Shown here: positions 26,874 through 37,919 of the stretch, in pieces
How the letters are laid out: every line of letters begins with the position of its first letter
Position numbering within the stretch: the stretch's first letter is position 1
Origin: Bog-375 sp049587755
GTDB lineage: Bacteria > Acidobacteriota > Terriglobia > Bryobacterales > Bryobacteraceae
Direction: 5' to 3'
Length of the DNA: 64,000 bases
NCBI GenBank assembly: GCA_049587755.1
Contig: JBAVEN010000016.1
Coordinates: 1 to 64,000, forward strand
Translations under genes and position numbers: made by a program
The notes under the pieces: model-generated
Seen by the model: the letters and a program-made list of their open reading frames with translations, nothing else
What the model was told of the DNA's origin: nothing
Databases searched by the model: none

Positions 26874-27314
26874 ATGGGGGATCTTTCGCGCCCAAGACCG
26901 GAATCCGTGGAAAGGTCGCTCGATTCCACCTTGGAAAGCGTGGACCAGGCCGAAGACCTGGCGGTCGGCGTGGCGCGGCGGGCCGGGTTCGATGAAGAAG
27001 ATCTGATCAAGATTGGGCTGGCCGTGCGCGAGAGCATGGTCAACGCGGTGGTGCATGGCAACCGGTACAACACGAATAAGAAGGTGCGCTTTTCGGTTAG
27101 CACGAACGCCAGCCGCTTCACGGTGCGGATCGCCGACGAGGGCGAAGGTTTCGACTATACCCACCTGCCGGACCCGCTGGCGCCGGAGAACCTGCTGCGC
27201 ACCTCCGGCCGCGGCATTTTTTTGATCCGGTCGTTCATGGACGATTTTCATGCCCGGCGTTTGGAGCTGGGAGGAACCGAAGTAACTTTAGTAAAGTTCG
27301 CGGTGTCTAAGTAG
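26874..27314 (+). CDS. RsbW/SpoIIAB-like anti-sigma serine kinase
   Basis: A 146-residue HATPase_c protein of the anti-sigma type. The N box is ESMVNAVVHGN (Asn57), the G1 box DEGEGFD (about 89-94) and the G2 box TSGRGIFLIRS (about 110-120). Such kinases bind a sigma factor and phosphorylate a STAS antagonist on serine. The STAS gene follows after 28 bp, a classical partner-switch pair; no sigma factor gene is in the window, so its target is elsewhere. A promoter-like sequence precedes it at 26810-26839. Confidence 0.9.
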   Translation: MGDLSRPRPESVERSLDSTLESVDQAEDLAVGVARRAGFDEEDLIKIGLAVRESMVNAVVHGNRYNTNKKVRFSVSTNASRFTVRIADEGEGFDYTHLPDPLAPENLLRTSGRGIFLIRSFMDDFHARRLELGGTEVTLVKFAVSK

Positions 27315-27342
27315 ATTCTTGAAAATTCCAGGAGGATATTCA

Positions 27343-27687
27343 GTGAGCGTTAAGTTGAGTACTCGGCAAGTCGGCGACGTCGCCGTGATTGACGTGGCTG
27401 GGCGGATCACTCTCGGCGAAGGGTCCAGCGCGCTGCGCGAAACCCTGCGGGACATGGTGAGCAAGAACCAGAAGAAGATCCTGCTCAACCTGGGTGAGGT
27501 CTCCTACATTGACAGCTCAGGCATCGGCGAGCTGGTATCGGGTTTTACCACGGTGACCAACAGCGGTGGGCAATTGAAGCTGCTCAACCTGAACAAGCGG
27601 GTGAAAGACCTGCTGCAGATCACCAAGCTGTACACCGTCTTCGATGTTCACGAAGACGAAGCCGGCGCCATTCGCAGCTTTGCGTGA
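27343..27687 (+). CDS. STAS-domain anti-sigma factor antagonist
   Basis: A 114-residue single STAS domain. The phosphoacceptor is expected to be Ser58 in YIDSSGIGEL, as in SpoIIAA/RsbV. Start is GTG at 27343, preceded by a strong CAGGAGG site; a longer frame from 27319 is less likely. It should be the phosphorylation substrate and antagonist of the upstream kinase. The pair is probably co-transcribed. Confidence 0.9.
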   Translation: MSVKLSTRQVGDVAVIDVAGRITLGEGSSALRETLRDMVSKNQKKILLNLGEVSYIDSSGIGELVSGFTTVTNSGGQLKLLNLNKRVKDLLQITKLYTVFDVHEDEAGAIRSFA

Positions 27688-27784
27688 GGAAGAGCGCGGC
27701 CGAGTGTCAGGAGGCTCGTTTCGCAACAACTTTACGCGCCGCTCCCAACGGGGTGCCTTCTGGGCCCGGCCCTGATGCGCATCG

Positions 27785-27815
27785 GAGCCGCGACCGCCAG
27801 GGAGCGGTTGCTGGC
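27785..27815 (+). repeat. Dispersed intergenic repeat, copy 2
   Basis: Begins GAGCCGCGACCGCCAGGGAG and continues CGGTTGCTGGC; about 25 of 30 positions equal the copy at 16351-16385. It lies between the STAS gene and thiS. Confidence 0.5.
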
Positions 27816-27842
27816 GATTGCGCCGGCTACTTTCTGACGCGG

Positions 27843-28049
27843 CTAACCGCCGCCCACGAACTGTACGATTTCGATCTGTGCGCCGGCCTCGACCACCGTG
27901 TCGCTCCACTGTGCTTGTTTCACGATGCGGCGATCGAGTTCGACGGCCACGCGCGCGGGATCGAGTCCCAGGCGACCGAGCAACTCCAGCAACGTTTGCT
28001 CCGAGGCCACGGTGCGCCCTTCGCCATTGATGACAACGGGGATTTCCAT
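27843..28049 (-). CDS. thiS: ThiS/MoaD-family sulfur carrier protein
   Basis: About 68 residues from the ATG at 28049 (MEIPVVINGEGRT); upstream in-frame ATGs would make it longer than the family. The protein shows the ThiS pattern: ARVAVELDRRIVKQ in the middle, EAGAQIEIVQFVGGG at the end. The terminal Gly-Gly becomes a thiocarboxylate that donates sulfur to the thiazole of thiamine. thiG and thiF are not adjacent, so it is an orphan. It is divergent from nuoA, and the nuo promoter lies over its upstream edge. Confidence 0.85.
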   Translation of the reverse strand: MEIPVVINGEGRTVASEQTLLELLGRLGLDPARVAVELDRRIVKQAQWSDTVVEAGAQIEIVQFVGGG

Positions 28050-28055
28050 CGCTGG

Positions 28056-28085
28056 TTGACACTCTCGTTTTGCAACCATTATAGT
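28056..28085 (+). promoter_or_regulatory. Probable sigma-70 promoter of the nuo operon
   Basis: TTGACA at 28056-28061, an 18 bp spacer and TATAGT at 28080-28085, 30 bp before the nuoA ATG. The -35 is perfect consensus. It overlaps the 5' untranslated region of the divergent thiS. Confidence 0.7.
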
Positions 28086-28114
28086 CAAATTTAGGCCGCA
28101 ACTTTCCGGATCGC

Positions 28115-28510
<396 letters not shown>

Positions 28511-28518
28511 CTGTCGAT

Positions 28519-28992
28519 ATGCTTCCCGATCCGTTGCGCGAACATGCTCTGGCTCTTGCGGTCGAAGCCTTTGACGCCGATGCCGTCACCGGCGGCAAGT
28601 TCGACCGCGGCGAGCTGACGCTGGAAATCGCAGCGCCCAAGATTGTGAGCATCTGCGGGTTTCTGAAGTACGATCAGAAGTTTGTGCGTTTGAGCTCGGT
28701 GACCGCCGTGGACCGCTATCCGGCCGAGCCGCGCTTCGAAGTGGTCTACCATCTGCATTCCGTGGAGAAGAACCAGCGGGTTCGGGTGAAATGCCGCGTG
28801 GGTGGCTCGGGTCCAGCCATCGAGAGCGTCACTTCAGTGTGGCGCGGAGCCAACTGGTATGAGCGCGAAGTGTTCGACCTGTTCGGTATCCGCTTCCTGA
28901 ATCATCCCGACCTGCGCCGGATTCTGATGCCGGACGATTGGGAGGGCCACCCGCTGCGCAAGGACTACCCCATCACCGGCGCGAGGATCTGA
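28519..28992 (+). CDS. nuoC: NADH-quinone oxidoreductase subunit C
   Basis: Peripheral-arm subunit, 157 residues starting at the ATG at 28519. Conserved parts are YHLHSVEKNQRVRVKC, SVTSVWRGANWYEREVFDLF and GIRFLNHPDLRRILMPDDWE, ending GHPLRKDYPI. It packs against NuoD and NuoB near the quinone site. It follows nuoA directly (no nuoB between them) and precedes nuoD by two bases, not fused to it. Confidence 0.95.
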   Translation: MLPDPLREHALALAVEAFDADAVTGGKFDRGELTLEIAAPKIVSICGFLKYDQKFVRLSSVTAVDRYPAEPRFEVVYHLHSVEKNQRVRVKCRVGGSGPAIESVTSVWRGANWYEREVFDLFGIRFLNHPDLRRILMPDDWEGHPLRKDYPITGARI

Positions 28993-28994
28993 CC

Positions 28995-30221
28995 ATGAGC
29001 GAACCGGACACGCCAGGAATCGCTGCCACGCTGGAGAGCGAAGAGCCCGCCACCGGCAGACGCACGCTGGTGCTCAATATGGGCCCGCAGCATCCTTCCA
29101 CGCACGGCGTGCTGCGGCTGCTGATGGAACTCGATGGCGAAACCATCGTGCATTGCCAGCCTGACATCGGCTACCTGCACACCGGCATCGAAAAGGAATT
29201 CGAAGTCAAGCTCTATCAACAGGCGGTCACGCTCACCGACCGGGTGGATTACCTGGCGCCGCTGTCGAATAACTTGGGGTGGTGCCTGGCGGTAGAGAAA
29301 CTGCTCGGCCTGGAGATTCCGCCGCAGGCGCAGTGGATGCGGGTGATGCTGACGGAACTGACGCGCCTCAACAGCCACCTGGTCTGGCTGGGCACTCATG
29401 CCATCGATATCGGCGCCATGTCGGTCTTCCTCTACTGCTTCCGCGAGCGGGAAGACATCCTGCGCATCTTCGAAATGTTCTCCGGCCAGCGCATGATGAC
29501 CAGCTACTTTCGCATCGGCGGGCTGGCGCTGGAGCCGCCGCGGGGCTGGCAGGAGCGGGTGAGAAAGTTCATCGACGTGTTTCCCAGCCGCGTGGACGAG
29601 TACGAGGATCTGCTCACCAACAACCGGATCTGGATCGGCCGCACGCGCGGCGTCGGCGCCATTCCACTCGAAGACATGCTCGACCTGGGCGTCACCGGCC
29701 CCATGCTGCGCGCCGCTGGCGTGAAGATGGACGCGCGCAAGGACGCGCCGTATTCCAGTTACGACCAGTTCGACTTCGAAGTGCCGGTGCGCAGTGAAAA
29801 TGACGTCTACGCGCGCTACCAAGTGCGCATCGCGGAAATGCGGCAGAGCGCGCGGATCGTCCGCCAGGCGATGGAGGGCATGCCCGTGGGCCCGTGGAAG
29901 GCCGATTCTCCGCACGTGGTGCTGCCCGACCGCGACAAGATGAAGACCGAGATGGAGGCGCTCATCTACCACTTCAAGATTGTGACCGAGGGTTTCCGCG
30001 TGCCCGAAGGCGAGGTCTACCAGGTGATTGAATCGCCGCGCGGCGAGCTCGGCTATTACGTCGTCAGTGACGGCACTGCGCGGCCGCACCGCGTGCATAT
30101 GCGCACGCCCAGTTTCGGAAATTTGCAGGCCACCCCGCGCATGGTAGAGGGCACTCTGATCGCCGATGTAATCGCCGCTATCGGCAGCATGGATTTTGTG
30201 CTAGGAGATACGGACCGTTAA
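28995..30221 (+). CDS. nuoD: NADH-quinone oxidoreductase subunit D (49 kDa)
   Basis: Quinone-binding peripheral subunit, 408 residues. Recognised by NMGPQHPSTHGVLRL near the N-terminus with the quinone-site His, DIGYLHTGIEKEFE, YLAPLSNNLGWCLAVEKLLG and ESPRGELGYYVVSDG. The start at 28995 lies inside a longer frame but matches the family. Together with NuoB it forms the quinone chamber; NuoB must be supplied from another locus. Confidence 0.96.
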   Translation: MSEPDTPGIAATLESEEPATGRRTLVLNMGPQHPSTHGVLRLLMELDGETIVHCQPDIGYLHTGIEKEFEVKLYQQAVTLTDRVDYLAPLSNNLGWCLAVEKLLGLEIPPQAQWMRVMLTELTRLNSHLVWLGTHAIDIGAMSVFLYCFREREDILRIFEMFSGQRMMTSYFRIGGLALEPPRGWQERVRKFIDVFPSRVDEYEDLLTNNRIWIGRTRGVGAIPLEDMLDLGVTGPMLRAAGVKMDARKDAPYSSYDQFDFEVPVRSENDVYARYQVRIAEMRQSARIVRQAMEGMPVGPWKADSPHVVLPDRDKMKTEMEALIYHFKIVTEGFRVPEGEVYQVIESPRGELGYYVVSDGTARPHRVHMRTPSFGNLQATPRMVEGTLIADVIAAIGSMDFVLGDTDR

Positions 30222-30228
30222 GACGACC

Positions 30229-30711
30229 ATGACATTCTCTCCTGAATTGGAATCCAAATTCGCCAAGCTGCTCGAGAGCTACCCCGCCGGACGCCAGCGC
30301 GCAGCGATGATTCCGATGCTGCTTTACGCGCAGGATGAAATCGGGTCGGTGACCGACGAGCTGGTCGAGGAAGTGGCCCAACGCGTCGGCGTGACCCCGA
30401 TGCAGGTCGACGAAGTGGTTTCCTACTACAGCATGTTGCACCGCCAGCCGCGCGGCAAGTACCACGTGCAGGTCTGCACGAACATCAGTTGCCTGCTGCA
30501 CGATGCCGACCAACTGCTCGAGCACACCTGCCAAAAGCTCGGCATCGAAAACCACGGCGTCACCGCGGACGGGCAGTTTTCCATCGAAGAAGTGGAGTGC
30601 ATAGGCGCCTGCTCTTGGGCGCCGGCGATTCAAGTCAACTACGACTATCATCACTTGGTAACGCCCGAAAAACTCGACCGGCTTTTGGACGGCTTGAGGA
30701 AGAAGCAATAG
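30229..30711 (+). CDS. nuoE: NADH-quinone oxidoreductase subunit E (24 kDa)
   Basis: Peripheral NADH-module subunit, 160 residues, thioredoxin-like fold. It binds the N1a [2Fe-2S] cluster through Cys83, Cys88, Cys124 and Cys128 (motifs CTNISC and CIGAC), with normal spacing. Seven bases separate it from nuoD and three from nuoF. Confidence 0.95.
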   Translation: MTFSPELESKFAKLLESYPAGRQRAAMIPMLLYAQDEIGSVTDELVEEVAQRVGVTPMQVDEVVSYYSMLHRQPRGKYHVQVCTNISCLLHDADQLLEHTCQKLGIENHGVTADGQFSIEEVECIGACSWAPAIQVNYDYHHLVTPEKLDRLLDGLRKKQ

Positions 30712-30714
30712 AAC

Positions 30715-32028
30715 ATGCTGTATAACGAACCCAGCCCGCTCGAAACCAGAGTGCTGTCGCGCCGATTCGGCATGCCGCACTCCGAGTCCCTCGAGACCTA
30801 CCTCGCAACCGAAGGCTACCAGGCGTTTCTCAAAGCCGCCAAGATGACGCCTGACGAGATCATCAACGAGATGAAGGTATCGAACTTGCGCGGGCGCGGC
30901 GGCGCTGGGTTTCCCACCGGCATGAAGTGGAGTTTCGTGCCGCGCACCTCGCCCAAGCCGAAGTACATTGTCGTCAACGCCGACGAAGGAGAGCCCGGCA
31001 CGTGTAAGGATCGCGTGCTGATGGAAAACGATCCCCACCAGTTAATCGAGGGCGTTCTCATCGCCGGGCTGGCGGTGGATGCGCATGCCGGCTGGATTTA
31101 CATCCGCGGCGAATACCGCTACCTGATCGATATCATGGACCGCTCCATCGTGGAAGCTTACCAGCGCGGCTGGCTGGGCAAGAACATTCAGGGCACGGGC
31201 TTCGATTTCGAGCTCTACACGCACACGGGCGCGGGCTCGTATGAGTGCGGCGAGGAATCGGCACTGCTGGAGTCGCTTGAAGGCAAGCGCGGCGTGCCGC
31301 GCATCCGGCCGCCGTTTCCGGCCGTGGTGGGCGCGTTCCAGTGTCCCACCGTGCTGAATAACGTCGAGACCTTTTGCGCCGCGCCCGCCATCATCTTGAA
31401 CGGCGGCGCGGCGTTCGCGGCGCTGGGCGTTCCCAAGGCCGGCGGCACCAAGTTGACCTGCCTCACCGGCCACATCAACAAACCCGGCGTCTATGAACTG
31501 CGGCTCGGCTTCCCGGTCCAGCAGATGATTGAGGAAGTGGGCGGCGGCATGCGCAACGGGAGAAAGTTGAAAGCGTTCATCCCAGGCGGCTCATCGTGCC
31601 CGGTGCTGACGGCCGAAGAGTGCGAAGGCGCCACCATGGATTACGATTCCATGGCGCAGCGCAAAAGCATGCTCGGCTCGGGCGGCGTGGTGATCATGGA
31701 TGAAGACACCTGCATGGTGAAGGCTTGTCTGCGGCTGATGAAGTTTTACTCACACGAAAGCTGCGGCTGGTGCATCCCTTGCCGCGAAGGCACCGCCTGG
31801 CTCACCAAGATCATGACGCGGTTTCACTCCGGCGGTGGAATGCCGCGGGATATCGGCCTGCTGGGCGACATCGCGAAGAACATGCTGGGCCGCACGTTCT
31901 GCCCGCTGGGCGACGCTGCCGCGCTGCCGATGATTTCCATCGTCGAAAAGTTTCGCCAGGAATTCGAGGATCATCTGAACGGCAAGCCGTGCCCGTTCGA
32001 ACATTCCGGCCGGATGGTGACGGTGTAA
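30715..32028 (+). CDS. nuoF: NADH-quinone oxidoreductase subunit F (51 kDa)
   Basis: NADH- and FMN-binding subunit, 437 residues. The nucleotide loops are LRGRGGAGFPTGMKW and NADEGEPGTCKDR. The N3 [4Fe-4S] site is ESCGWCIPCREGTAW (about 348-362) with a further Cys in TFCPLGDAAA (about 396). It receives hydride from NADH. The stop overlaps the nuoG start (TAATG). Confidence 0.96.
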   Translation: MLYNEPSPLETRVLSRRFGMPHSESLETYLATEGYQAFLKAAKMTPDEIINEMKVSNLRGRGGAGFPTGMKWSFVPRTSPKPKYIVVNADEGEPGTCKDRVLMENDPHQLIEGVLIAGLAVDAHAGWIYIRGEYRYLIDIMDRSIVEAYQRGWLGKNIQGTGFDFELYTHTGAGSYECGEESALLESLEGKRGVPRIRPPFPAVVGAFQCPTVLNNVETFCAAPAIILNGGAAFAALGVPKAGGTKLTCLTGHINKPGVYELRLGFPVQQMIEEVGGGMRNGRKLKAFIPGGSSCPVLTAEECEGATMDYDSMAQRKSMLGSGGVVIMDEDTCMVKACLRLMKFYSHESCGWCIPCREGTAWLTKIMTRFHSGGGMPRDIGLLGDIAKNMLGRTFCPLGDAAALPMISIVEKFRQEFEDHLNGKPCPFEHSGRMVTV

Positions 32029-34076
32029 TGGCTGACACGGTGAAACTGACGATCGACTGCCACGAGGTGCAAGCGCCGGCCGGTACGCTGGTCATCGACG
32101 CCGCCAAGCTGGCCGGCATCGAAATACCCGCGTTCTGCTATTACGAAGGCCTGACGCTCCAAGCCGCCTGCCGCATGTGCCTCGTGGAAGTGGAGAAGAT
32201 GCCCAAGCTGATGACCGCCTGCACGCTGCCGGTGGCCGAGGGCATGGTGGTTCGCACCGAGACGCCGCAAGTCGCCGCGGCGCGCAAGTACATGCTCGAG
32301 TTCCTGCTCAGCAATCACCCGCTGGATTGCCCGGTGTGCGATAAGGGCGGCGAGTGCGAGCTGCAGGACATGGTGTTCCGCTACGGCGCGGGCGTTAGCC
32401 GTTATACGGAAACCAAGGTCCATACTCCCGAAAAACAATATTCGCCGGTGGTGTTTTTCGATGCGCCGCGCTGCATCCTGTGCTACCGCTGCGTGCGCAT
32501 CTGCAATGAAGGCATGGGCGTCAACGCGCTCGGCGTGGTCCAACGCGGCGTGGTCTCGGAAATCGCGCCCAATCATGGCGACCATTTGGAGTGCGACGAA
32601 TGCGGCGCCTGCATCGACATCTGCCCCGTCGGCGCGCTCACCAGCGGCATCTACCGCTACCAGACGCGGCCTTGGGAGATGACCCACGTCGGCACCATCT
32701 GCACGCACTGCTCGGATGGCTGCAAGACCACGCTCGGTACGCGCAACGACCGCATTATTCGCGGTAACAACCGCGATCGCTCCGGCATCAACGGCGAATT
32801 CCTCTGCATCAAGGGCCGCTACGGCTTCGATTTCTACGATCATCCCGACCGCTTGCAGGCGCCGCTGGTGCGCATCGACGGTAAGCTGGAAGAGGTTTCG
32901 TGGTCGCAGGCGCTGGCCACCGTGGCTGAAAAATTCAAGCAGACGATCGGCGCGGGCGCCTTCGGCATCGTCGGTTCCAACCACACCACCAACGAAGAAA
33001 ATTACTATTTGCAGAAGTTCGCCCGGGCCGTGCTCGGCACCAACAATATCGATCATCACCGCACCGGCGACGTGGTGACGCTGCTCGATGCGCTGAGCGG
33101 CAAATCGGCCGGCCTCGCCACCGTGGCCGACCTTTACGAGCGCAAGGCATTCCTGGTGCTCGGCGCCGATCTCGCCCTGGAGCATCCGCTCGTTTCCTAC
33201 CAGATCCGCGCCAACTGGCGCCACCACAAAGCGCGCGTTTACGTGGTGACTCCCAAGGCCGTGCGCGAAGACAACTACGCTGCGGCCATTGTGCGCGGCC
33301 GCGACTATCAATCGCTGCGCGACAAGCTGAAAGCCGAGCCGGAGCTGGTCATCCTGTTCGACGATTCCTACCAGGGCGGGGAACTGCGCAAGCTGGTGGA
33401 TTTCGGCGAATCGCTCGGCATTCCCGTGCGCTACGTCTGCCTGGTGGATTACGCCAATTCGCGCGGCGCCATCGATATGGGCCTCACGCCGGAGCTGCTG
33501 CCGGGTTACCAGCCCTGCGGCCAGCCCGGCCTGCACCTGGATGAAATGCTGGTCGCCGAGCTGAGCGTGCTGTGGGTGATCGGCGCCAATCCACTGAAGC
33601 ACGCCGAGCGCAAAGCCGGCTTCCTCGTGGTGCAGGATTTGTTTCTGACCGAGACCGCACGCCAGGCCGACGTCGTCCTGCCCGCCGCCTGCGCTTACGA
33701 AAAGAACGGCACCGTTACCAGCGGCACCGGCGAAGTGCAGCGTCTCAAGCGCGCCATCAACACCATGGGCGCCAAACCGGATCTCGAAATCATCGGCTTC
33801 ATCGCGCGCGAAATGGGAGCCGCGGCCGCGCTCGGGCCCTGGGCTTCCGACGCCGTCTTCGAAGAGATCCGCAAGAACGTTCGCGGTTACGACGTCGCCA
33901 TGCCGCTCCTCGTCACCGGCGGCGCGGTGCAAACCATGCCGGTCAACGGCCGCGTCGCCGTCTCGATCCCACCCCACCTGGTGCGGTCGGATCGCAATGG
34001 CCTGTTCGCGTCGGGCACGCTGGGGCGTTATTCTAAGGTACTGAACTCGGTACTGGAAAGCCGCTTGAGCCGCTAA
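32028..34076 (+). CDS. nuoG: NADH-quinone oxidoreductase subunit G (75 kDa)
   Basis: Iron-sulfur subunit, 682 residues from the ATG at 32028. The N1b [2Fe-2S] cluster sits at AFCYYEGLTLQAACRMCLVE. The His-Cys site HPLDCPVCDKGGECELQD and the clusters CILCYRCVRICNE and CDECGACIDICPVGA follow. The additional N7 site is kept: Cys225, Cys228, Cys232 and Cys260 (CTHCSDGC, then FLCIKGRYG), as in Escherichia coli and Thermus. The remaining molybdopterin-oxidoreductase-like domain is shorter than in E. coli. Overlaps nuoF and nuoH by one base each. Confidence 0.95.
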   Translation: MADTVKLTIDCHEVQAPAGTLVIDAAKLAGIEIPAFCYYEGLTLQAACRMCLVEVEKMPKLMTACTLPVAEGMVVRTETPQVAAARKYMLEFLLSNHPLDCPVCDKGGECELQDMVFRYGAGVSRYTETKVHTPEKQYSPVVFFDAPRCILCYRCVRICNEGMGVNALGVVQRGVVSEIAPNHGDHLECDECGACIDICPVGALTSGIYRYQTRPWEMTHVGTICTHCSDGCKTTLGTRNDRIIRGNNRDRSGINGEFLCIKGRYGFDFYDHPDRLQAPLVRIDGKLEEVSWSQALATVAEKFKQTIGAGAFGIVGSNHTTNEENYYLQKFARAVLGTNNIDHHRTGDVVTLLDALSGKSAGLATVADLYERKAFLVLGADLALEHPLVSYQIRANWRHHKARVYVVTPKAVREDNYAAAIVRGRDYQSLRDKLKAEPELVILFDDSYQGGELRKLVDFGESLGIPVRYVCLVDYANSRGAIDMGLTPELLPGYQPCGQPGLHLDEMLVAELSVLWVIGANPLKHAERKAGFLVVQDLFLTETARQADVVLPAACAYEKNGTVTSGTGEVQRLKRAINTMGAKPDLEIIGFIAREMGAAAALGPWASDAVFEEIRKNVRGYDVAMPLLVTGGAVQTMPVNGRVAVSIPPHLVRSDRNGLFASGTLGRYSKVLNSVLESRLSR

Positions 34077-35248
34077 TGGACTCGTTCATCGTCATCAGCC
34101 TCATCAAGATATTTGTGGTGTTCGGCGCGCTCATGACCATCCTGGCCTACCTGCAATGGGTGGAGCGGAAGGTGATCGCCCACATCCAGGTGCGGCCCGG
34201 CCCCTATCGCGTGGGCCCGCACGGCCTCCTGCAACCTCTCGCGGACGTCATCAAGCTCATCACCAAGGAAGACCTGGTGCCGCCGTATGTCAACAAGCCG
34301 CTCTACCTGTTTGCGCCCTTCCTGGCCATCACCATGGCGTTGCTTTCCATCTCCGTGATTCCCTTCGGCCCCGCCATCCAGGTGGCCGGCTACCGGACCT
34401 GGATGCAGCTTGCCGACCTCAACTTCGGCGTGCTCTTCATCCTCGGCGTCTCGGCAATTGGCGTGTATGGCATCGCGCTCGCCGGCTGGAGCTCAAACAA
34501 TAAATACGCGCTGCTGGGCGGTCTGCGCAGCTCGGCGCAGATGGTCAGCTATGAACTGCCGCTTTCGCTCGCCGTTGCCGCGCCGCTGTTGATCTCCAAT
34601 ACCCTGAGCTTGCGCAAGCTGGTGGAGACGCAGGATGGCTGGCTGTGGAACTGGAACCTGTTTCACGGTTTCCAGTACGTGAGCTTCATCGTCTTCCTGA
34701 TCGCCGCATTCGCCGAAACCAACCGCGTCCCCTTCGACCTGCCCGAAGCCGAAAACGAGCTCGTCGCCGGCTTCCACACCGAGTACAGCAGCATGAAGTT
34801 TGCATCGTTCTTCATGGCTGAGTACGCCAACATGATTACCGTGAGCTGCATGGCGACGCTGCTGTTCCTCGGCGGCTGGGTGGCGCCCTGGCCCGCCGCG
34901 TATGGCTCCGGCTACGTGCCGGTTGCCGTTTTCGCCGTCGCTGGCCTGGTCGCGCTCTTTCACGGCTTCAACCCGGCGCGCCAGCGCGACCGCTATAGTT
35001 TCCCGGTGGTCGGCGTCGTCTTTCTGATCGTCGCGGCGGTTTTCCTGGTGCCGCTCGCCCAGAATATTCTGCTGCCGCTGTTCTGGTTCTGCGCCAAAAC
35101 CGGCGCCATTCTCTTCCTGTATATTTGGGTGCGCGGCACGCTGCCGCGCTTCCGCTACGATCAACTGATGGGCTTCGCCTGGAAGTTTCTGTTCCCGGTC
35201 GCGATGCTCAACCTGCTGGCGACCGGCCTGGTGATCGCCGCTTTTTAA
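34076..35248 (+). CDS. nuoH: NADH-quinone oxidoreductase subunit H
   Basis: Membrane subunit at the quinone site, 390 residues, about eight to nine helices. Diagnostic parts are ERKVIAHIQVRPGPYRVGPH, LLQPLADVIKLITKED, AFAETNRVPFDLPEAENELV and GFHTEYSSMKFASFFMAEY. Normally nuoI follows; here nuoJ follows after 13 bases. Confidence 0.96.
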   Translation: MDSFIVISLIKIFVVFGALMTILAYLQWVERKVIAHIQVRPGPYRVGPHGLLQPLADVIKLITKEDLVPPYVNKPLYLFAPFLAITMALLSISVIPFGPAIQVAGYRTWMQLADLNFGVLFILGVSAIGVYGIALAGWSSNNKYALLGGLRSSAQMVSYELPLSLAVAAPLLISNTLSLRKLVETQDGWLWNWNLFHGFQYVSFIVFLIAAFAETNRVPFDLPEAENELVAGFHTEYSSMKFASFFMAEYANMITVSCMATLLFLGGWVAPWPAAYGSGYVPVAVFAVAGLVALFHGFNPARQRDRYSFPVVGVVFLIVAAVFLVPLAQNILLPLFWFCAKTGAILFLYIWVRGTLPRFRYDQLMGFAWKFLFPVAMLNLLATGLVIAAF

Positions 35249-35261
35249 TGAGTCTCGTGAA

Positions 35262-35762
35262 ATGGATGTGATTCTCTTTCTCGTCTTCGCGGGGATCGCG
35301 GTGGTGGCCGCCATCAACGTGGTCGTGCAGCGCCACCCCATTTCCAGCGCCATCTCGCTGATTGGCGTGATGGGATCGCTGGCCGTGTTGTACCTGCTGC
35401 TGGGCGCCGAATTCATCGCCGCCGCGCAGGTGATCGTCTACGCCGGCGCCATCATGGTGCTTTTCGTGTTCGTCATCATGCTGCTCAATGCCGGCGGCGA
35501 AACCAAGGCCGGCCGTTCCTTCGTCGCCAGCCTGCTGGGCGTCCCTGTGCTGGTGGCTCTGCTGGCGCTGCTGGCATTTTTCACCGCGCGCATTTACCCG
35601 CGCGGCGCCGAGGTGCGCTTCGGCGGCTTCCGCGGCGGCACGGCGGCGGCGGTCGGCCGCGCCCTGTTCACCACTTACTTATTGCCGTTTGAAATCACTT
35701 CGATTCTGATCCTGATCGCCATCGTCGGCGCCATCGTGCTGGCGCGCAAGGAGCTCGAATGA
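35262..35762 (+). CDS. nuoJ: NADH-quinone oxidoreductase subunit J
   Basis: Membrane subunit, 166 residues, five predicted helices. The conserved core is AAQVIVYAGAIMVLFVFVIM with the neighbouring NAGGET. It overlaps nuoK by ATGA. The C-terminus FEITSILILIAIVGAIVLAR is typical. Confidence 0.93.
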   Translation: MDVILFLVFAGIAVVAAINVVVQRHPISSAISLIGVMGSLAVLYLLLGAEFIAAAQVIVYAGAIMVLFVFVIMLLNAGGETKAGRSFVASLLGVPVLVALLALLAFFTARIYPRGAEVRFGGFRGGTAAAVGRALFTTYLLPFEITSILILIAIVGAIVLARKELE

Positions 35763-36070
35763 CGGGGCATGTCCCGCTTTCCTGGTTTTTGATGCTGAGC
35801 GCGGTGCTGTTCTCGCTCGGCGTGGCTGGCTTCATTTTCCGCCGGAACATCATCACCATGTTCATGTCGCTCGAGCTGATTCTGAATGGCGTCAACCTCA
35901 GCTTCATCACCTTCGCCTATCAGCGGCAGCAGGTGGCCGGCCACCTCTTCGCGTTTTTCGTGATGGTGGTGGCGGCGGCTGAGGCCGCGGTCGGCCTGGC
36001 GATCATTTTGACCGTTTTCAAAAACCGCGGCACCTTGAATATCGACGACGTGGACTCGATGAAGAACTGA
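35759..36070 (+). CDS. nuoK: NADH-quinone oxidoreductase subunit K
   Basis: Membrane subunit, 103 residues, three helices. The proton-path glutamates are in FMSLELILNGVNLSFITF and in VVAAAEAAVGLAIILTVF. Overlaps the stop of nuoJ by four bases. Confidence 0.94.
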   Translation: MTGHVPLSWFLMLSAVLFSLGVAGFIFRRNIITMFMSLELILNGVNLSFITFAYQRQQVAGHLFAFFVMVVAAAEAAVGLAIILTVFKNRGTLNIDDVDSMKN

Positions 36071-36080
36071 CACCCGACCG

Positions 36081-37915
<1,835 letters not shown>

Positions 37916-37919
<4 letters not shown>

